A stretch of DNA of 64,000 bases from Streptomyces sp. TG1A-60 (lineage in GTDB: Bacteria; Actinomycetota; Actinomycetes; Streptomycetales; Streptomycetaceae), in the NCBI RefSeq assembly GCF_037201975.1, contig NZ_CP147520.1, positions 3,658,001-3,722,000 of the forward strand. Reading direction: 5' to 3'. Shown here piece after piece: positions 1 through 9,526 of the stretch (positions are counted from its first letter, which is position 1; every line of letters starts with the position of its first letter). The translations under genes and the position numbers were made by a program. The notes below the pieces were generated by a model that did not search any database, was not told where the DNA came from, and saw nothing but the letters and a program-made list of their open reading frames with translations.

Positions 1-569
1 ACCACCGCTGCCGTCTCCCCTGTGTCGTCCGGGGTGAGATCCGTCCGCGTGTACGCGTCCATCTGGCGGCCGGTGAGGCATTCGACCGGCTCGCTGCCGG
101 CCACGCCACGGGGGTCGACGGCCACCATGTCGTACCGGGCGCGCACCTTGGCCGGGTAGCCGATGCCCGCGTATCTCTGCACATAGCCGACCGCCGACCC
201 GCCCGGCCCGCCCGGGTTGACCAGGAGCGAGCCGAGCCGCTCGCCCGGGCCGGTCGCCTTCTTCCGTGAGACCGCCAGCTTGACGTGGCCCTCGCTCGGC
301 TCGGCGTAGTCGAGGGGCGCCTTCAGCGTGGCGCACTGGAAGCCGGGGACCTCGCAGCTGCGCCAACTCAGCTTCTGCTCGTGGTACGGGGCCAGCGCCG
401 ACGGTGTCGAACGGGGAAGTGCGCCGAGGACGGGCCCCGCCTCCGCCGCCGTGTCCGCCGTGCGGGAACCGCCGGAGGAGCAGGCCGAGACGAGCAGCGC
501 GGCGGCGGCGAGCAACGCGCCGCCGGTCCGCAGGGGCCGGTTCGGCCGGGGAGTACGCCAGGTGTGCAT
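1..569 (-). CDS. TAP-type alpha/beta hydrolase lipoprotein (tripeptidyl aminopeptidase-like), C-terminus off the edge
   Basis: About 189 N-terminal residues are present; the rest lies beyond base 1. The protein begins with a basic stretch, a hydrophobic Ala/Leu core and a lipobox ending LVSAC, so it is probably a lipidated protein anchored outside the membrane. Further on it carries an NPGGPGGS oxyanion-type motif and a VDPRG strand, as in the Streptomyces tripeptidyl aminopeptidase (Tap/SlpD/SlpE) hydrolases, which trim N-terminal tripeptides from secreted proteins. The nucleophile elbow and the rest of the triad are not in the window, so activity cannot be judged. The ATG at 569 was chosen because it gives a complete signal peptide; its ribosome-binding site is weak. 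It lies downstream of holB on the same strand with 176 bp between them. Confidence 0.82.
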   Translation of the reverse strand, partial: MHTWRTPRPNRPLRTGGALLAAAALLVSACSSGGSRTADTAAEAGPVLGALPRSTPSALAPYHEQKLSWRSCEVPGFQCATLKAPLDYAEPSEGHVKLAVSRKKATGPGERLGSLLVNPGGPGGSAVGYVQRYAGIGYPAKVRARYDMVAVDPRGVAGSEPVECLTGRQMDAYTRTDLTPDDTGETAAV

Positions 570-745
570 CTCGCGAGCGTAACCAGAAGCAACACTTCGG
601 TCACGAACAGCGACGAAACCTCCTCGTACGAGTGACGCAGTCAACGCACGCACCACCGCTCCACGCCCAGCACCGCCCCGCCCCGCCCCGCCTCCGAGGA
701 CGGAACCTCCACTCCCGTCAGCCCGGGCCCGTCCCGCCCCACACG

Positions 746-1950
746 TCACCCGGCCCGCAACCCCATCGTCATCGCCTCCACGGCAAGCAAGGGCGCCACA
801 TTCCGGTCCAGCGCCTCCCGGCATGCCGCGATCGCGTCGATCCGCCGCAAGGTCGACTCCGGCGTACCACCCCGCGCCATCCGCTCCAAGGTGTCCTGGA
901 CCTCGACATTGGCGAGCGCGACCCGTGACCCCAACTGCAGGGCGAGCACATCCCGATAGAAACCGGTGAGCTCGCTCAGAGCGAGATCCAGACTGTCCCG
1001 CTGCGCCCTCGTCCGCCGTCGCTTCTGCTTGTCCTCCAGGTCCTTCATGACCCCCGCCGTACCGCGCGGCATCCGCCCGCCCTGCACCGCGCCCAGCGCC
1101 GCCTTCAGCTCTTCGGTCTCCTTGGTGTCGACCTCTTCGGCGAGCTGCTTCGACTCCTCCGAGGCCGCTTCCACCAGTTCCTGCGCGGCCTTGAGGCACC
1201 CACCGATCTCCTCGACCCGCAACGGCAGTCTCAGCACAGCCGCCCGCCGCGCCCGCGCCCGCGGATCGGTGGCCAGCCGCCGGGCCCGCTCGATGTGCCC
1301 CTGCGTGGCCCGCGCCGCCACGGCCGCGGCCTGCGGCTCGATCCCTTCCCGCCTTATGAGCATGTCCGCCACGGCGTCCACGGAGGGGGTGAGCAGCCCG
1401 ACATGCCGGCACCGTGAGCGAATGGTCGGCAGCACGTCCTCCAGCGAGGGCGCGCACAGCAGCCACACCGTCCGCGGGGCGGGCTCTTCCACCGCCTTCA
1501 GCACCGCGTTGGCCGACTTCTCGTTCAACCGCTCGGCATCCTCGACGAGGATCACCTGCCAGCGCCCGTTCGCCGGCGACGTGAACGACTTGCGCACCGT
1601 GTCCCGCATGTCCTCGGCCAGGATCTGCGTGCCCACCGCGGCCACCGTCGTCACATCCGCGTGGGTCCCCACCAACGCCGTATGACACCCGTCACAGAAT
1701 CCGCACCCCGGGCTCCCCCGAGCGCCCGGTCCGGGCTGACGCACTGCAACGCCGCCGCGAACGCCCGCGCCGCCGTCGTCCGCCCCGATCCCGGCGGGCC
1801 CGAGAACAGCCACGCGTGCGTCATCTTCGACGCCTCCGGAGGCGCGATGCGCTTCTCGGCCGCCGTGACGATCGCGTCCGCGTCCCGAGCAGCCGCGTCG
1901 AGCTGCGCGCTCAGCCGCTCCTGCCCCACCAGGTCGTCCCACACGGCCAT
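746..1950 (-). CDS. holB: DNA polymerase III subunit delta' (frameshifted as read)
   Basis: Clamp-loader subunit that helps load the beta clamp at the replication fork. The N-terminal frame runs MAVWDDLVGQ, then a P-loop-like GPPGSGRTT (Arg replaces the usual Lys, as expected of a delta' subunit that need not hydrolyse ATP). After a one-base frame change the second frame continues with a zinc module (CGFC..C), the VEDAERLNEKSANAVLKAVEEP segment and an IRSRC sensor motif, ending LRAG. The break falls in a C5 run at 1715-1719 (G5 on the coding strand); one more G would restore a single frame of about 400 residues, the normal length. The start ATG at 1950 has GGAGGG about 10 nt upstream. Because the gene is essential, a sequencing or assembly error is more likely than a real mutation. 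It is the Rv3644c counterpart, near tmk and topA as usual. Confidence 0.9.
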
Positions 1951-2055
1951 GACCCACCACCCTCCCTCTCCCACGCCACCTCTCCGAGCCCCATTGTGCG
2001 CGAGCCCACCGACAATCCCGCCCGGCGTACGACCACCGCCCCGCTCCTGCGCTCT

Positions 2056-2082
2056 CGGCACGCGGCACGCGGCACGCGGCAC
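2056..2082. repeat. Short tandem repeat in the holB-tmk gap (CGGCACG x 3.9)
   Basis: A 7-bp unit CGGCACG is repeated three full times plus a partial copy. It sits in the 417-bp gap 1951-2367 between tmk (ends 2368) and holB (starts 1950), both on the minus strand. Apart from this repeat and generally GC-rich sequence I see no gene, clear promoter or strong hairpin in the gap. Confidence 0.6.
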
Positions 2083-2367
2083 CGGGGTTGCGCGGCGGCC
2101 GGGGGGACGAGGTGGGCGCAGGAGTGAAGTGAGCCGGGGCCGGGCGGGGGCGGGTTCCGCCCACCGGCACTCGCAGGGTTCCGCCGCGCCCACCCAGGAC
2201 GTGGCCGTGCCGGTGCGTTGAGCCCGTCGCACCAGCGGCCCGGAGAACGGCTCGCTTCATCCCCCTAGCCAGCAGTAGGGCACGAGCGACGAGCGAGCGC
2301 ACCGGCACGGCCCCGCCCCCTACCCACCGGGCCCCAGATGACCAGCCGCCGCCAGCGCACCGGCGAG

Positions 2368-5300
2368 TCAGCGGCGCCGCCGCCCCCAGCCGCGTCCCTC
2401 GTCCCGGTCGTCATCGGCATGCGGCCCCAACAGCTCGTCCGCCAGGGTCGGCAGATCGTCGAGCGGCGTCTCCTCGGCCCAGTCCGAGCGAGGTCGCCGC
2501 CGCGGGGTCCCGTCCTCGTCCACCTGCGGCAGCTCACGAGTCCGGTCCTCCGCTCCGTCGGGCCCAGGCCGCTCGTCCCGGAAGTATCCGGGCGGCATCC
2601 GGTCCCCCCGCACCGGCGGCAGCCCAGCCGTCTCGTCCGCCGCCCCCGGAGGCACCTGCGGCAAGATCGTGGTCTCATCCTCAGAGGCCGGAGCCGAAAC
2701 CGCACCCGAGGCCCCCGAAGGCGGCACCGACGGTTTCGGCAACTTCGCCGTGGTCTCCGAATCCGCCCTACCAGCCGCACCAGCCGCACCGACCGCGCCA
2801 GCCCCACGAGCCGCGCCGGAGGCATCCGGCGCACCCGAACCCGGCCCGTCCCCCCGCACCGGCGGCAACACAGCCGTCTCGTCCACCGGTCCGCCCGACG
2901 CGTTCGTCGGCGTCACAACCGGCGTAAGCACAGTCGGTTCGTCATTCCCTCGCGAAGCCCCGCCGGAGCGCCCGCCCCCAGCAGCCCGCTCCGCCACAGC
3001 AGCCCGCTCTGCCTCAGCAACAGCCTCCGCCTCAACAGCCCGATCGGCCGCAGCCCGATCGGCCGCGGCTCGCTCCGCCGCAACCCGCTCCGCCTCGACC
3101 GCAGCCGCCCGCTCAGCAGCGACCCTCCGGGCCTCCTCGGCCCGAAGCAGCGCCTCCTCGGCCTTCCGCTGCTTCTCCAGGCGGCGCGCCTCCGCCTCCG
3201 CCCGGAGCCGCTGCTCCTCCGCGGCCTGCTGACGACGTCGTTCCTCCTCGGCTCGCCGCCGTTCCTCCTCCTCGACTCGGGCCTTCTCCTCCGCGAGGAG
3301 CCGCGCCTGCTCCTCCTCGGCGCGACGGCGCGCCTCCTCGGCCCGCTGCCGGGCCTCCGCGGCCTGCCGCTCCGCCTCGCGCCGCTGGGCCTCCGCCAGC
3401 TCGCGCCGCTTGCGCTCCTCCTCCTCGGCGCGCAGCCGGGCGAGCTCCTCCTGGCGCTCGCGCTCCAGCCGCTCCTCCTCGGCCTTGCGCGCGGCCTCCT
3501 CCTCGGCCTTGCGCCGCGCTTCCTCCTCGGCCTTGCGCCGCGCTTCCTCCTGCGCCTTCACCTCGGCCTCGGACAGCGGCAGCAGCACATCGAGCCGGTG
3601 CCGGACAACGGTCGTGACCGCCTCCGGGTCCTGCCCGGCGTCGACCACCAGGTACCGCCCGGCGTCTGCGGCGGCCAGCGTCAGGAACCCCGCCCGCACT
3701 CGCTCATGGAACTCGGCCGGCTCCGATTCCAGCCGGTCCGGCGCCTCGGTGAACCGCTCTCGCGCCGTCTCGGGCGACACGTCCAGCAGCACCGTCAGAT
3801 GGGGCACGAGCCCATCCGTCGCCCACCGCGAGATCCGGGCGATCTCCGTCGGTGAGAGATCCCGCCCGGCCCCCTGATAGGCCACGGACGAATCGATGTA
3901 CCGATCCGAGACGACCACCGCGCCCCTCTCCAACGCGGGCCGCACCACCGTGTCCACATGCTCCGCGCGATCCGCCGCGTACAGCAGCGCCTCGGCCCGG
4001 TGCGACAACCCGGCGCTCGACACGTCCAAGAGAATCGACCGCAGCCGCTTCCCCACCGGAGTCGCCCCCGGTTCCCGCGTCACCACGACCTCGTGCCCCT
4101 TGGCCCTGATCCACTCGGCGAGCGCCTCGACCTGGGTGGACTTCCCCGCACCGTCACCGCCCTCCAGGGCGATGAAGAACCCGGACGCGGCAGGCGCCTG
4201 TTCCGGATCGTCGCCCCCCAGCAACGCGTCCCGCAGATCCTGCCGAAGCGGTACCCCGGACCGGTCGTCGACCTTGGCGAGCAGCAGCGCGGCCACCGGC
4301 AGCAGCAGCGCCCCCACCAGCATCAACGTGAACGCCGCACCGCCGTGCGCGAACACGAACTTGCCGCTCTCCAGCCGGTGCGGCCCGATCACGGCGGCGA
4401 CCAGCGGAGCGATCAGCACCGCCAGCGCCACGAGCACCCGTACGACGGCGTGCAGATGCTCGGTGGTCCGCGCGCGCCGGAAGTCCTCGGCCTCCTGGTC
4501 GAGCAGCGTGTGCCCGGTGTTCGCGGCGATTCCCGCGGCGACGCCCGCGAGGCCCAGGATCAGCACGACACTCGTGACATCCGGCGTCAGGCCCGCGGCG
4601 AGCAGCGCGACGCCCGTGAAGGCGATCGCGAGAGCGAGCAGCCGACGCCGGGACAGTGAGGGCAACACGGACGGCGCCCGCCGCACCCCGACGACCACAC
4701 CACCCGTCAACGCGGCGACCAGCAGCCCGTACGACACCGGCCCGCCGCCCAGGTCCTTGGCGTGCAGCACGGCGACGGCGACAGCGGCGGCAACGGCACC
4801 GGCGACCGCCGCGCACGCGGGCACCAGGATCGGGACCGCGCCCGTACGGCCCTTGTCGACACCGCTGCCGGTCTTGGGCCGGCGCAGCCCCTCCAGCGGC
4901 GACCGCGCGCGAGGGGTGCGCGTCTTGGGGAGTTCGAGGAAGGTCACCACGGACAGCGACGCGGCGAAGAGCCCGGCGGCGACGTACGAGGCCAGCGCGG
5001 CCTGGTGCTCTCCGAACCAGTCGATGCCCGCACCCAGCAGGTTGTTGAGCAGCGCGGCGACGACGAGGACGGCGGCCGCGAGGGGCACCGCCACGAATGC
5101 CGTACGCAGTCCCAGGCGTCGTAGCGCGTCCATGTGGTCCGGCAGCGGGCGTACGGTCGCGCCCTCCGGCGGCGGCGCTGGCAGCAGCGCGGGCGCCGCG
5201 CTCTCCCGGCAGACCGTCCAGAACCGCTCGGCGACTCCGGCGACGAACGCGGTGACCAGCAGCACCGCCAGCGCGTTGTCCGGCATCCAGACGATCCACA

Positions 5301-5706
5301 GGGGCGCCACGATCAGCAGTAGGACCCGCAGCCCGTCCGCGCCGACCATGGTCCAGCGGCGTTCGAGCGGGCCGTCCTGGGAGGTCAGTGAGGTGAGCGG
5401 CCCGAGAAGTACGGCGCCGAAGAGCAGCGTCGCGAGGGCGCGGGTACCGAAGACGGCCGCGACCGTCAGGGCGACGCCTCGGTATCCGCCGCCGAAGGAA
5501 GCCTCGGCGATCGCCGCCTGGAAGGCGAGGAGGACCAGCACGAACAGCGCGAGGACATCACCCACGCCGCTCACGAGTTGGGCGCTCCACAGCCGTTTGA
5601 GCTGTGGCTGGCGCAGCAGTGCCCGCACGGCGCGCTCCCTGGAATCGACTGCCAGGGCGTCGTCGGGGGCCGGGTTGTGGGCCGTCGGCTGCTCGGCTCG
5701 CATCAT
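2368..5706 (-). CDS. tmk: Membrane domain-thymidylate kinase-coiled coil fusion protein
   Basis: A 1112-residue three-part protein. Residues about 30-490 form an MFS-like membrane domain with roughly 10-12 hydrophobic segments. Residues about 505-710 are a dTMP kinase with P-loop GGDGAGKST, the VTREPG motif, a DRYIDSS segment and the LDVSPE core; this part phosphorylates dTMP to dTDP for DNA synthesis. From about 715 to 930 comes an almost pure Glu/Arg/Ala/Lys coiled coil with EEARRKAE heptads. The tail is a disordered Pro/Gly/Asp-rich region with repeats such as LPPVRGD and LPQV. The long fusion form is what I recall for Streptomyces (SCO3542); most bacteria have a free kinase of about 210 aa. 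Start: tandem ATG ATG at 5706/5703, weak RBS. It is convergent with nothing and lies just downstream of topA on the same strand. The kinase call is secure; the roles of the membrane and coiled-coil parts are unknown. Confidence 0.93.
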   Translation of the reverse strand: MMRAEQPTAHNPAPDDALAVDSRERAVRALLRQPQLKRLWSAQLVSGVGDVLALFVLVLLAFQAAIAEASFGGGYRGVALTVAAVFGTRALATLLFGAVLLGPLTSLTSQDGPLERRWTMVGADGLRVLLLIVAPLWIVWMPDNALAVLLVTAFVAGVAERFWTVCRESAAPALLPAPPPEGATVRPLPDHMDALRRLGLRTAFVAVPLAAAVLVVAALLNNLLGAGIDWFGEHQAALASYVAAGLFAASLSVVTFLELPKTRTPRARSPLEGLRRPKTGSGVDKGRTGAVPILVPACAAVAGAVAAAVAVAVLHAKDLGGGPVSYGLLVAALTGGVVVGVRRAPSVLPSLSRRRLLALAIAFTGVALLAAGLTPDVTSVVLILGLAGVAAGIAANTGHTLLDQEAEDFRRARTTEHLHAVVRVLVALAVLIAPLVAAVIGPHRLESGKFVFAHGGAAFTLMLVGALLLPVAALLLAKVDDRSGVPLRQDLRDALLGGDDPEQAPAASGFFIALEGGDGAGKSTQVEALAEWIRAKGHEVVVTREPGATPVGKRLRSILLDVSSAGLSHRAEALLYAADRAEHVDTVVRPALERGAVVVSDRYIDSSVAYQGAGRDLSPTEIARISRWATDGLVPHLTVLLDVSPETARERFTEAPDRLESEPAEFHERVRAGFLTLAAADAGRYLVVDAGQDPEAVTTVVRHRLDVLLPLSEAEVKAQEEARRKAEEEARRKAEEEAARKAEEERLERERQEELARLRAEEEERKRRELAEAQRREAERQAAEARQRAEEARRRAEEEQARLLAEEKARVEEEERRRAEEERRRQQAAEEQRLRAEAEARRLEKQRKAEEALLRAEEARRVAAERAAAVEAERVAAERAAADRAAADRAVEAEAVAEAERAAVAERAAGGGRSGGASRGNDEPTVLTPVVTPTNASGGPVDETAVLPPVRGDGPGSGAPDASGAARGAGAVGAAGAAGRADSETTAKLPKPSVPPSGASGAVSAPASEDETTILPQVPPGAADETAGLPPVRGDRMPPGYFRDERPGPDGAEDRTRELPQVDEDGTPRRRPRSDWAEETPLDDLPTLADELLGPHADDDRDEGRGWGRRRR

Positions 5707-5855
5707 GCTTTCAGCCTATCGGCCCCCACCGACACCCGAAGCGGCGCCCGAACGCGCACACACCGCGCCATCAAGTCGCGCAGAAGTCGCACATTCGTCG
5801 CAGAAAAGGCGCACATTCAGCGAAGCCAAGGTGAAGATTCAGCCACCGCCCAGCG

Positions 5856-5878
5856 CCCGCGCCCCTCAGGAGCGCGGG
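5856..5878. repeat. Hairpin of a probable dispersed Streptomyces intergenic element
   Basis: CCCGCGC (5856-5862) pairs perfectly with GCGCGGG (5872-5878). The sequence that follows to about 5940, with GTGCGGCTCCGCCGCGTGGG and a CCCGCAGCCGC ending, resembles an intergenic element that I remember occurring many times in Streptomyces chromosomes. It lies in the 351-bp gap 5707-6057 between topA and tmk, where it could act as the topA terminator. The element identity is from memory only. Confidence 0.5.
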
Positions 5879-5979
5879 GCTCTGCCGATGTGCGGCTCCG
5901 CCGCGTGGGCGCGAACAGCCACACCCCACCCGCAGCCGCGAAAACCACCCGCGCCCCACGCCACCAGGCGACCAACGAC

Positions 5980-6012
5980 GAGCGGCGAGCGGCGAGCGGC
6001 GAGCGGCGAGCG
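5980..6012. repeat. Short tandem repeat (GAGCGGC x 4.7)
   Basis: Four full copies of GAGCGGC and a partial fifth, in the gap downstream of the topA stop. Nothing else in this gap looks like a gene. It is probably a slippage-prone simple repeat. Confidence 0.65.
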
Positions 6013-6057
6013 CCAGGCCAACAGCCCGTTCTCGTGCCTGTCCGCTTCCCGGACGCC

Positions 6058-8922
6058 TCAGCCCTCCGAAGGCGCCGCCTTCTTCGCGGCCCCCTTCTTC
6101 GCCGGCGCGGCCTTCTTCGCGGCAGCCGTCTTGGACGTCGTCGTCTTCTTGGCGGCAGCCTTCTTCGCCGGCGTCGCCTTCTTCGCGGCGGCCTTGGTGG
6201 CCGTCTTCTTCGCGGGCGCCTTCTTCGTCGTCTTCTTGGCCGGCGTCTTCGCCCGCTTCTCCGCGAGCAGTTCGAAGCCGCGCTCGGGCGTGATCGTCTC
6301 CACGCTGTCGCCGGACCGCAGAGTCGCATTGGTCTCGCCGTCGGTGACGTACGGGCCGAAGCGGCCGTCCTTCACCACGACGGGCTTCCCGCTGACCGGG
6401 TCATCGCCCAGTTCCTTCAGCGGCGGCTTGGCAGCGGCGCGCCCGCGCTGCTTGGGCTGGGAGTAGATCTGCAGCGCCTCTTCGAGAGTGATCGTGAAGA
6501 GCTGCTCCTCGGCCTGCAGCGAACGCGAGTCCGTGCCCTTCTTCAGATACGGCCCGTACCGCCCGTTCTGCGCGGTGATCTCCTGGCCGTCGGCGTCGGC
6601 GCCGACGACCCGCGGCAGCGACATCAGCTTCAGCGCGTCGTCCAGGGTGACGGTGTCCAGGGACATCGACTTGAACAGCGAGGCCGTACGCGGCTTGACC
6701 GCGTTCTTGCCCGTCTTCGGGGTGCCCTCGGGGAGGATCTCCGTGACGTACGGGCCGTAGCGGCCGTCCTTGGCGACGATCTGGTGGCCGGTCGCCGGGT
6801 CCGTGCCCAGCTCGAAGTCGCCGCTCGGCTTGGCGAGCAGTTCCTCCGCCAGTTCGATGGTCAGCTCGTCCGGCGCCAGGTCCTCGGGGATGTCGGCGCG
6901 CTGGTGGCCCTCGGAGTCCTTCTCGCCGCGCTCGACGTAGGGGCCGTAGCGCCCGACGCGCAGCACGATGCCGTCGCCGACGGGGAACGACGAGACCTCG
7001 CGCGCGTCGATCGCGCCCAGGTCTGTGACGAGTTCCTTCAGGCCGCCGAGGTGGTCCCCGTCGCCGTTGCCGGCCTCGGCCGCGGTGCCGTGAGCACCGC
7101 CCGCGGCGATGCCGCCGCCGGACACGGCCTCGCCGAAGTAGAACCTCTTCAGCCACGGCACCGCCTGGGCCTCGCCGCGCGCGATGCGGTCGAGGTCGTC
7201 CTCCATCTTGGCGGTGAAGCCGTAGTCGACGAGCCGCCCGAAGTGCTTCTCCAGGAGGTTGACCACGGCGAAGCTCAGGAACGACGGCACGAGAGCCGTG
7301 CCCTTCTTGAACACATATCCCCGGTCGAGGATGGTGCCGATGATCGACGCGTACGTCGACGGGCGGCCGATCTCCCGCTCTTCGAGTTCCTTGACCAGCG
7401 ACGCCTCGGTGTAGCGGGCCGGAGGCTTGGTGGCGTGCCCGTCGACGGTGATCTCCTCGGCGGAGAGCGCGTCACCCTCGTCGACCTGCGGCAGTCGGCG
7501 CTCGCGGTCGTCCAGCTCGGCGTTCGGGTCGTCGGCGCCCTCGACGTAGGCCTTGAGGAAGCCGTGGAAGGTGATCGTCTTGCCCGAGGCGCTGAACTCG
7601 GCGTCGCGGCCGTCGGCGGCGGCGCCGCCGATCTTCACGGTGACACTGTCGCCCGTGGCGTCCCTCATCTGGGAGGCGACCGTCCGCTTCCAGATCAGCT
7701 CGTACAGCCTGAACTGGTCGCCGGTCAGACCGGTCTCGGCGGGTGTGCGGAAACGGTCACCCGAGGGGCGGATCGCCTCGTGGGCCTCCTGCGCGTTCTT
7801 GACCTTCCCGGCGTACGTACGCGGCTGCGCCGGCAGGTAGTCGGCGCCGTACAGCTGCGTGACCTGGGCGCGGGCGGCGGCCACGGCGGTGTCGCTCAGC
7901 GTCGTGGAGTCCGTACGCATGTAGGTGATGAAGCCGTTCTCGTACAGCTTCTGCGCGACCTGCATCGTCGCCTTGGCCCCGAAGCCCAGCTTCCGCGAGG
8001 CCTCCTGCTGGAGCGTCGTCGTACGGAACGGGGCGTACGGCGAGCGGCGGTACGGCTTGGACTCGACCGACCGGACCGAGAACCGGGTGTTCTCCAGTGC
8101 GGCGGCCAACGCGCGGGCGTTCGCCTCGTCCAGGTGCAGGACGTTGGCGCCCTTGAGCTGCCCGACCGAGCCGAAGTCACGGCCCTGGGCGACCCGCCGG
8201 CCGTCGACGGACTGCAGGCGGGCGACCAGCGAGGACGGGTCGGAGGCGTCGCCGGCGCGGCCGGTGGCGAAGGTGCCGGTGAGATCCCAGTACTCGGCCG
8301 AGCGGAAGGCGATGCGCTCCCGCTCCCGCTCCACCACGAGCCGGGTCGCGACGGACTGGACGCGGCCCGCCGACAGGCGCGGCATGACCTTCTTCCACAG
8401 AACCGGCGAGACCTCGTAGCCGTAGAGACGGTCGAGGATGCGGCGGGTCTCCTGGGCGTCGACCAACCGCTGGTTCAGCTCACGCGGGTTGGCTACGGCG
8501 GCCTGGATCGCGGCCTTGGTGATCTCGTGGAAGACCATCCGCTTGACCGGGACCTTGGGTTTGAGCACCTCCTGGAGGTGCCAGGCGATGGCCTCGCCCT
8601 CGCGGTCCTCATCGGTGGCGAGGAAGAGCTCGTCGGAGTCCTTCAGCAGGTCCTTGAGCTTCTTGACCTGCGCCTTCTTGTCCGCGTTGACCACATAGAT
8701 GGGCGCGAAGTCGTGTTCGACGTCCACGCCGAGGCGGCGCACCTCGCCGGTGTACTTCTCCGGCACCTCCGCGGCGCCGTTGGGAAGGTCGCGGATGTGC
8801 CCCACGCTCGCCTCGACGATGTAGCCGGGGCCGAGATAGCCCTTGATCGTCTTCGCCTTGGCAGGCGACTCGACGATCACGAGTCGGCGGCCGCCCTTCG
8901 CGGTCTCGCTGGTCGGGGACAA
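6058..8922 (-). CDS. topA: DNA topoisomerase I
   Basis: Type IA topoisomerase that relaxes negative supercoils through a 5'-phosphotyrosine intermediate. The Toprim domain at the N-terminus shows VIVESPAKAKTI (Glu18) and the TDEDREGE acidic cluster (about 103-110). The catalytic Tyr is Tyr334 in ITYMRTDST. The C-terminal half has at least four GRYGPY/GRFGPY Toprim_Crpt repeats, typical of actinobacterial TopA, and ends in a long Lys/Ala tail (AKKTTKKAPAKK type) known to aid DNA binding and processivity in Streptomyces and Mycobacterium. I chose the TTG at 8922: it is preceded by GGAGAG at a suitable distance and gives 954 aa, close to the 952 aa I recall for S. coelicolor. An ATG at 9039 would add 39 residues that are Pro/Arg-rich and look non-conserved. 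Confidence 0.96.
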   Translation of the reverse strand: MSPTSETAKGGRRLVIVESPAKAKTIKGYLGPGYIVEASVGHIRDLPNGAAEVPEKYTGEVRRLGVDVEHDFAPIYVVNADKKAQVKKLKDLLKDSDELFLATDEDREGEAIAWHLQEVLKPKVPVKRMVFHEITKAAIQAAVANPRELNQRLVDAQETRRILDRLYGYEVSPVLWKKVMPRLSAGRVQSVATRLVVERERERIAFRSAEYWDLTGTFATGRAGDASDPSSLVARLQSVDGRRVAQGRDFGSVGQLKGANVLHLDEANARALAAALENTRFSVRSVESKPYRRSPYAPFRTTTLQQEASRKLGFGAKATMQVAQKLYENGFITYMRTDSTTLSDTAVAAARAQVTQLYGADYLPAQPRTYAGKVKNAQEAHEAIRPSGDRFRTPAETGLTGDQFRLYELIWKRTVASQMRDATGDSVTVKIGGAAADGRDAEFSASGKTITFHGFLKAYVEGADDPNAELDDRERRLPQVDEGDALSAEEITVDGHATKPPARYTEASLVKELEEREIGRPSTYASIIGTILDRGYVFKKGTALVPSFLSFAVVNLLEKHFGRLVDYGFTAKMEDDLDRIARGEAQAVPWLKRFYFGEAVSGGGIAAGGAHGTAAEAGNGDGDHLGGLKELVTDLGAIDAREVSSFPVGDGIVLRVGRYGPYVERGEKDSEGHQRADIPEDLAPDELTIELAEELLAKPSGDFELGTDPATGHQIVAKDGRYGPYVTEILPEGTPKTGKNAVKPRTASLFKSMSLDTVTLDDALKLMSLPRVVGADADGQEITAQNGRYGPYLKKGTDSRSLQAEEQLFTITLEEALQIYSQPKQRGRAAAKPPLKELGDDPVSGKPVVVKDGRFGPYVTDGETNATLRSGDSVETITPERGFELLAEKRAKTPAKKTTKKAPAKKTATKAAAKKATPAKKAAAKKTTTSKTAAAKKAAPAKKGAAKKAAPSEG

Positions 8923-9231
8923 CTTCGCTCTTCTCTCCGGTCGACGCTGGGTCTCCCCAGGCTTGCGTCCCGGGGCGGGCACCCCCGAAGGCTTGGTGCC
9001 TCGCACGGGGCTCGGCGGTGGGCCCGGGGGTCGGGTCATGCTGACGCTGCGGAGTGTGACGGTACATCCCGCCCCCGTGTCAAACGGGAAAAGCCCGCAA
9101 CGGCCACTCGAACGGTAACCCGACTACCGCCATTCCTGCCGCCCGGCGTGTTCATCGATCCATTCGGGTGGATGCGGAGCGTCACTTCTCGGTTACGCGC
9201 ACGCTCCCCGGCCGCGGCTCCGGGAGCCCGC

Positions 9232-9429
9232 TCATATCCGTGTGAAGCACCACGCGCCAAGCACGAGGGCGGTCACCGCGACGACGCTCGCGACCGTCAC
9301 CGACATCACCGGGGGCACCCCTTGGGCAACCGGTGCGCCCTGGCGCAGCCGGACCGTGGTCCACAGTGACAGTCCGCCCCCGAACAGGGCGAACACCACC
9401 CCCACGAAGATCGCCGGTCCGCTCTCCAT
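9232..9429 (-). CDS. Small two-helix membrane protein
   Basis: Sixty-five residues with two hydrophobic helices (about 6-24 and 42-60) joined by a short basic loop containing RLRQG. It starts MESGPAIFVG at an ATG with a strong GGGAGGAC ribosome-binding site 7-8 nt upstream, which makes it a real gene despite its size. No catalytic motif is visible and I cannot assign a function. It follows the degenerate kinase locus on the same strand and is separated from topA by about 300 bp. Confidence 0.72.
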   Translation of the reverse strand: MESGPAIFVGVVFALFGGGLSLWTTVRLRQGAPVAQGVPPVMSVTVASVVAVTALVLGAWCFTRI

Positions 9430-9526
9430 GTCCCGTCCTCCCAGCCGTCGACGCTCCGGGACGGGAGGCTGGCACGTACGGGATGCGAGCGCGCGAACCC
9501 GAGGTGAACGCGAGGCGTCCGGGTCC

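Noticed and set aside
1715..1719. Programmed -1 frameshift in holB, by analogy with dnaX
   Set aside because: No A-AAA-AAG type slippery heptamer and no clear stimulatory stem; delta' is not known to be frameshifted, so a miscalled homopolymer is simpler.
3896..6466. An 856-codon plus-strand open frame
   Set aside because: Antisense to the tmk fusion gene; composition Ser/Arg/Pro/Ala without any domain.
5578..9369. A 1263-codon plus-strand open frame across tmk start and topA
   Set aside because: It is antisense to topA, whose motifs are unmistakable; long antisense frames are normal at this GC content.
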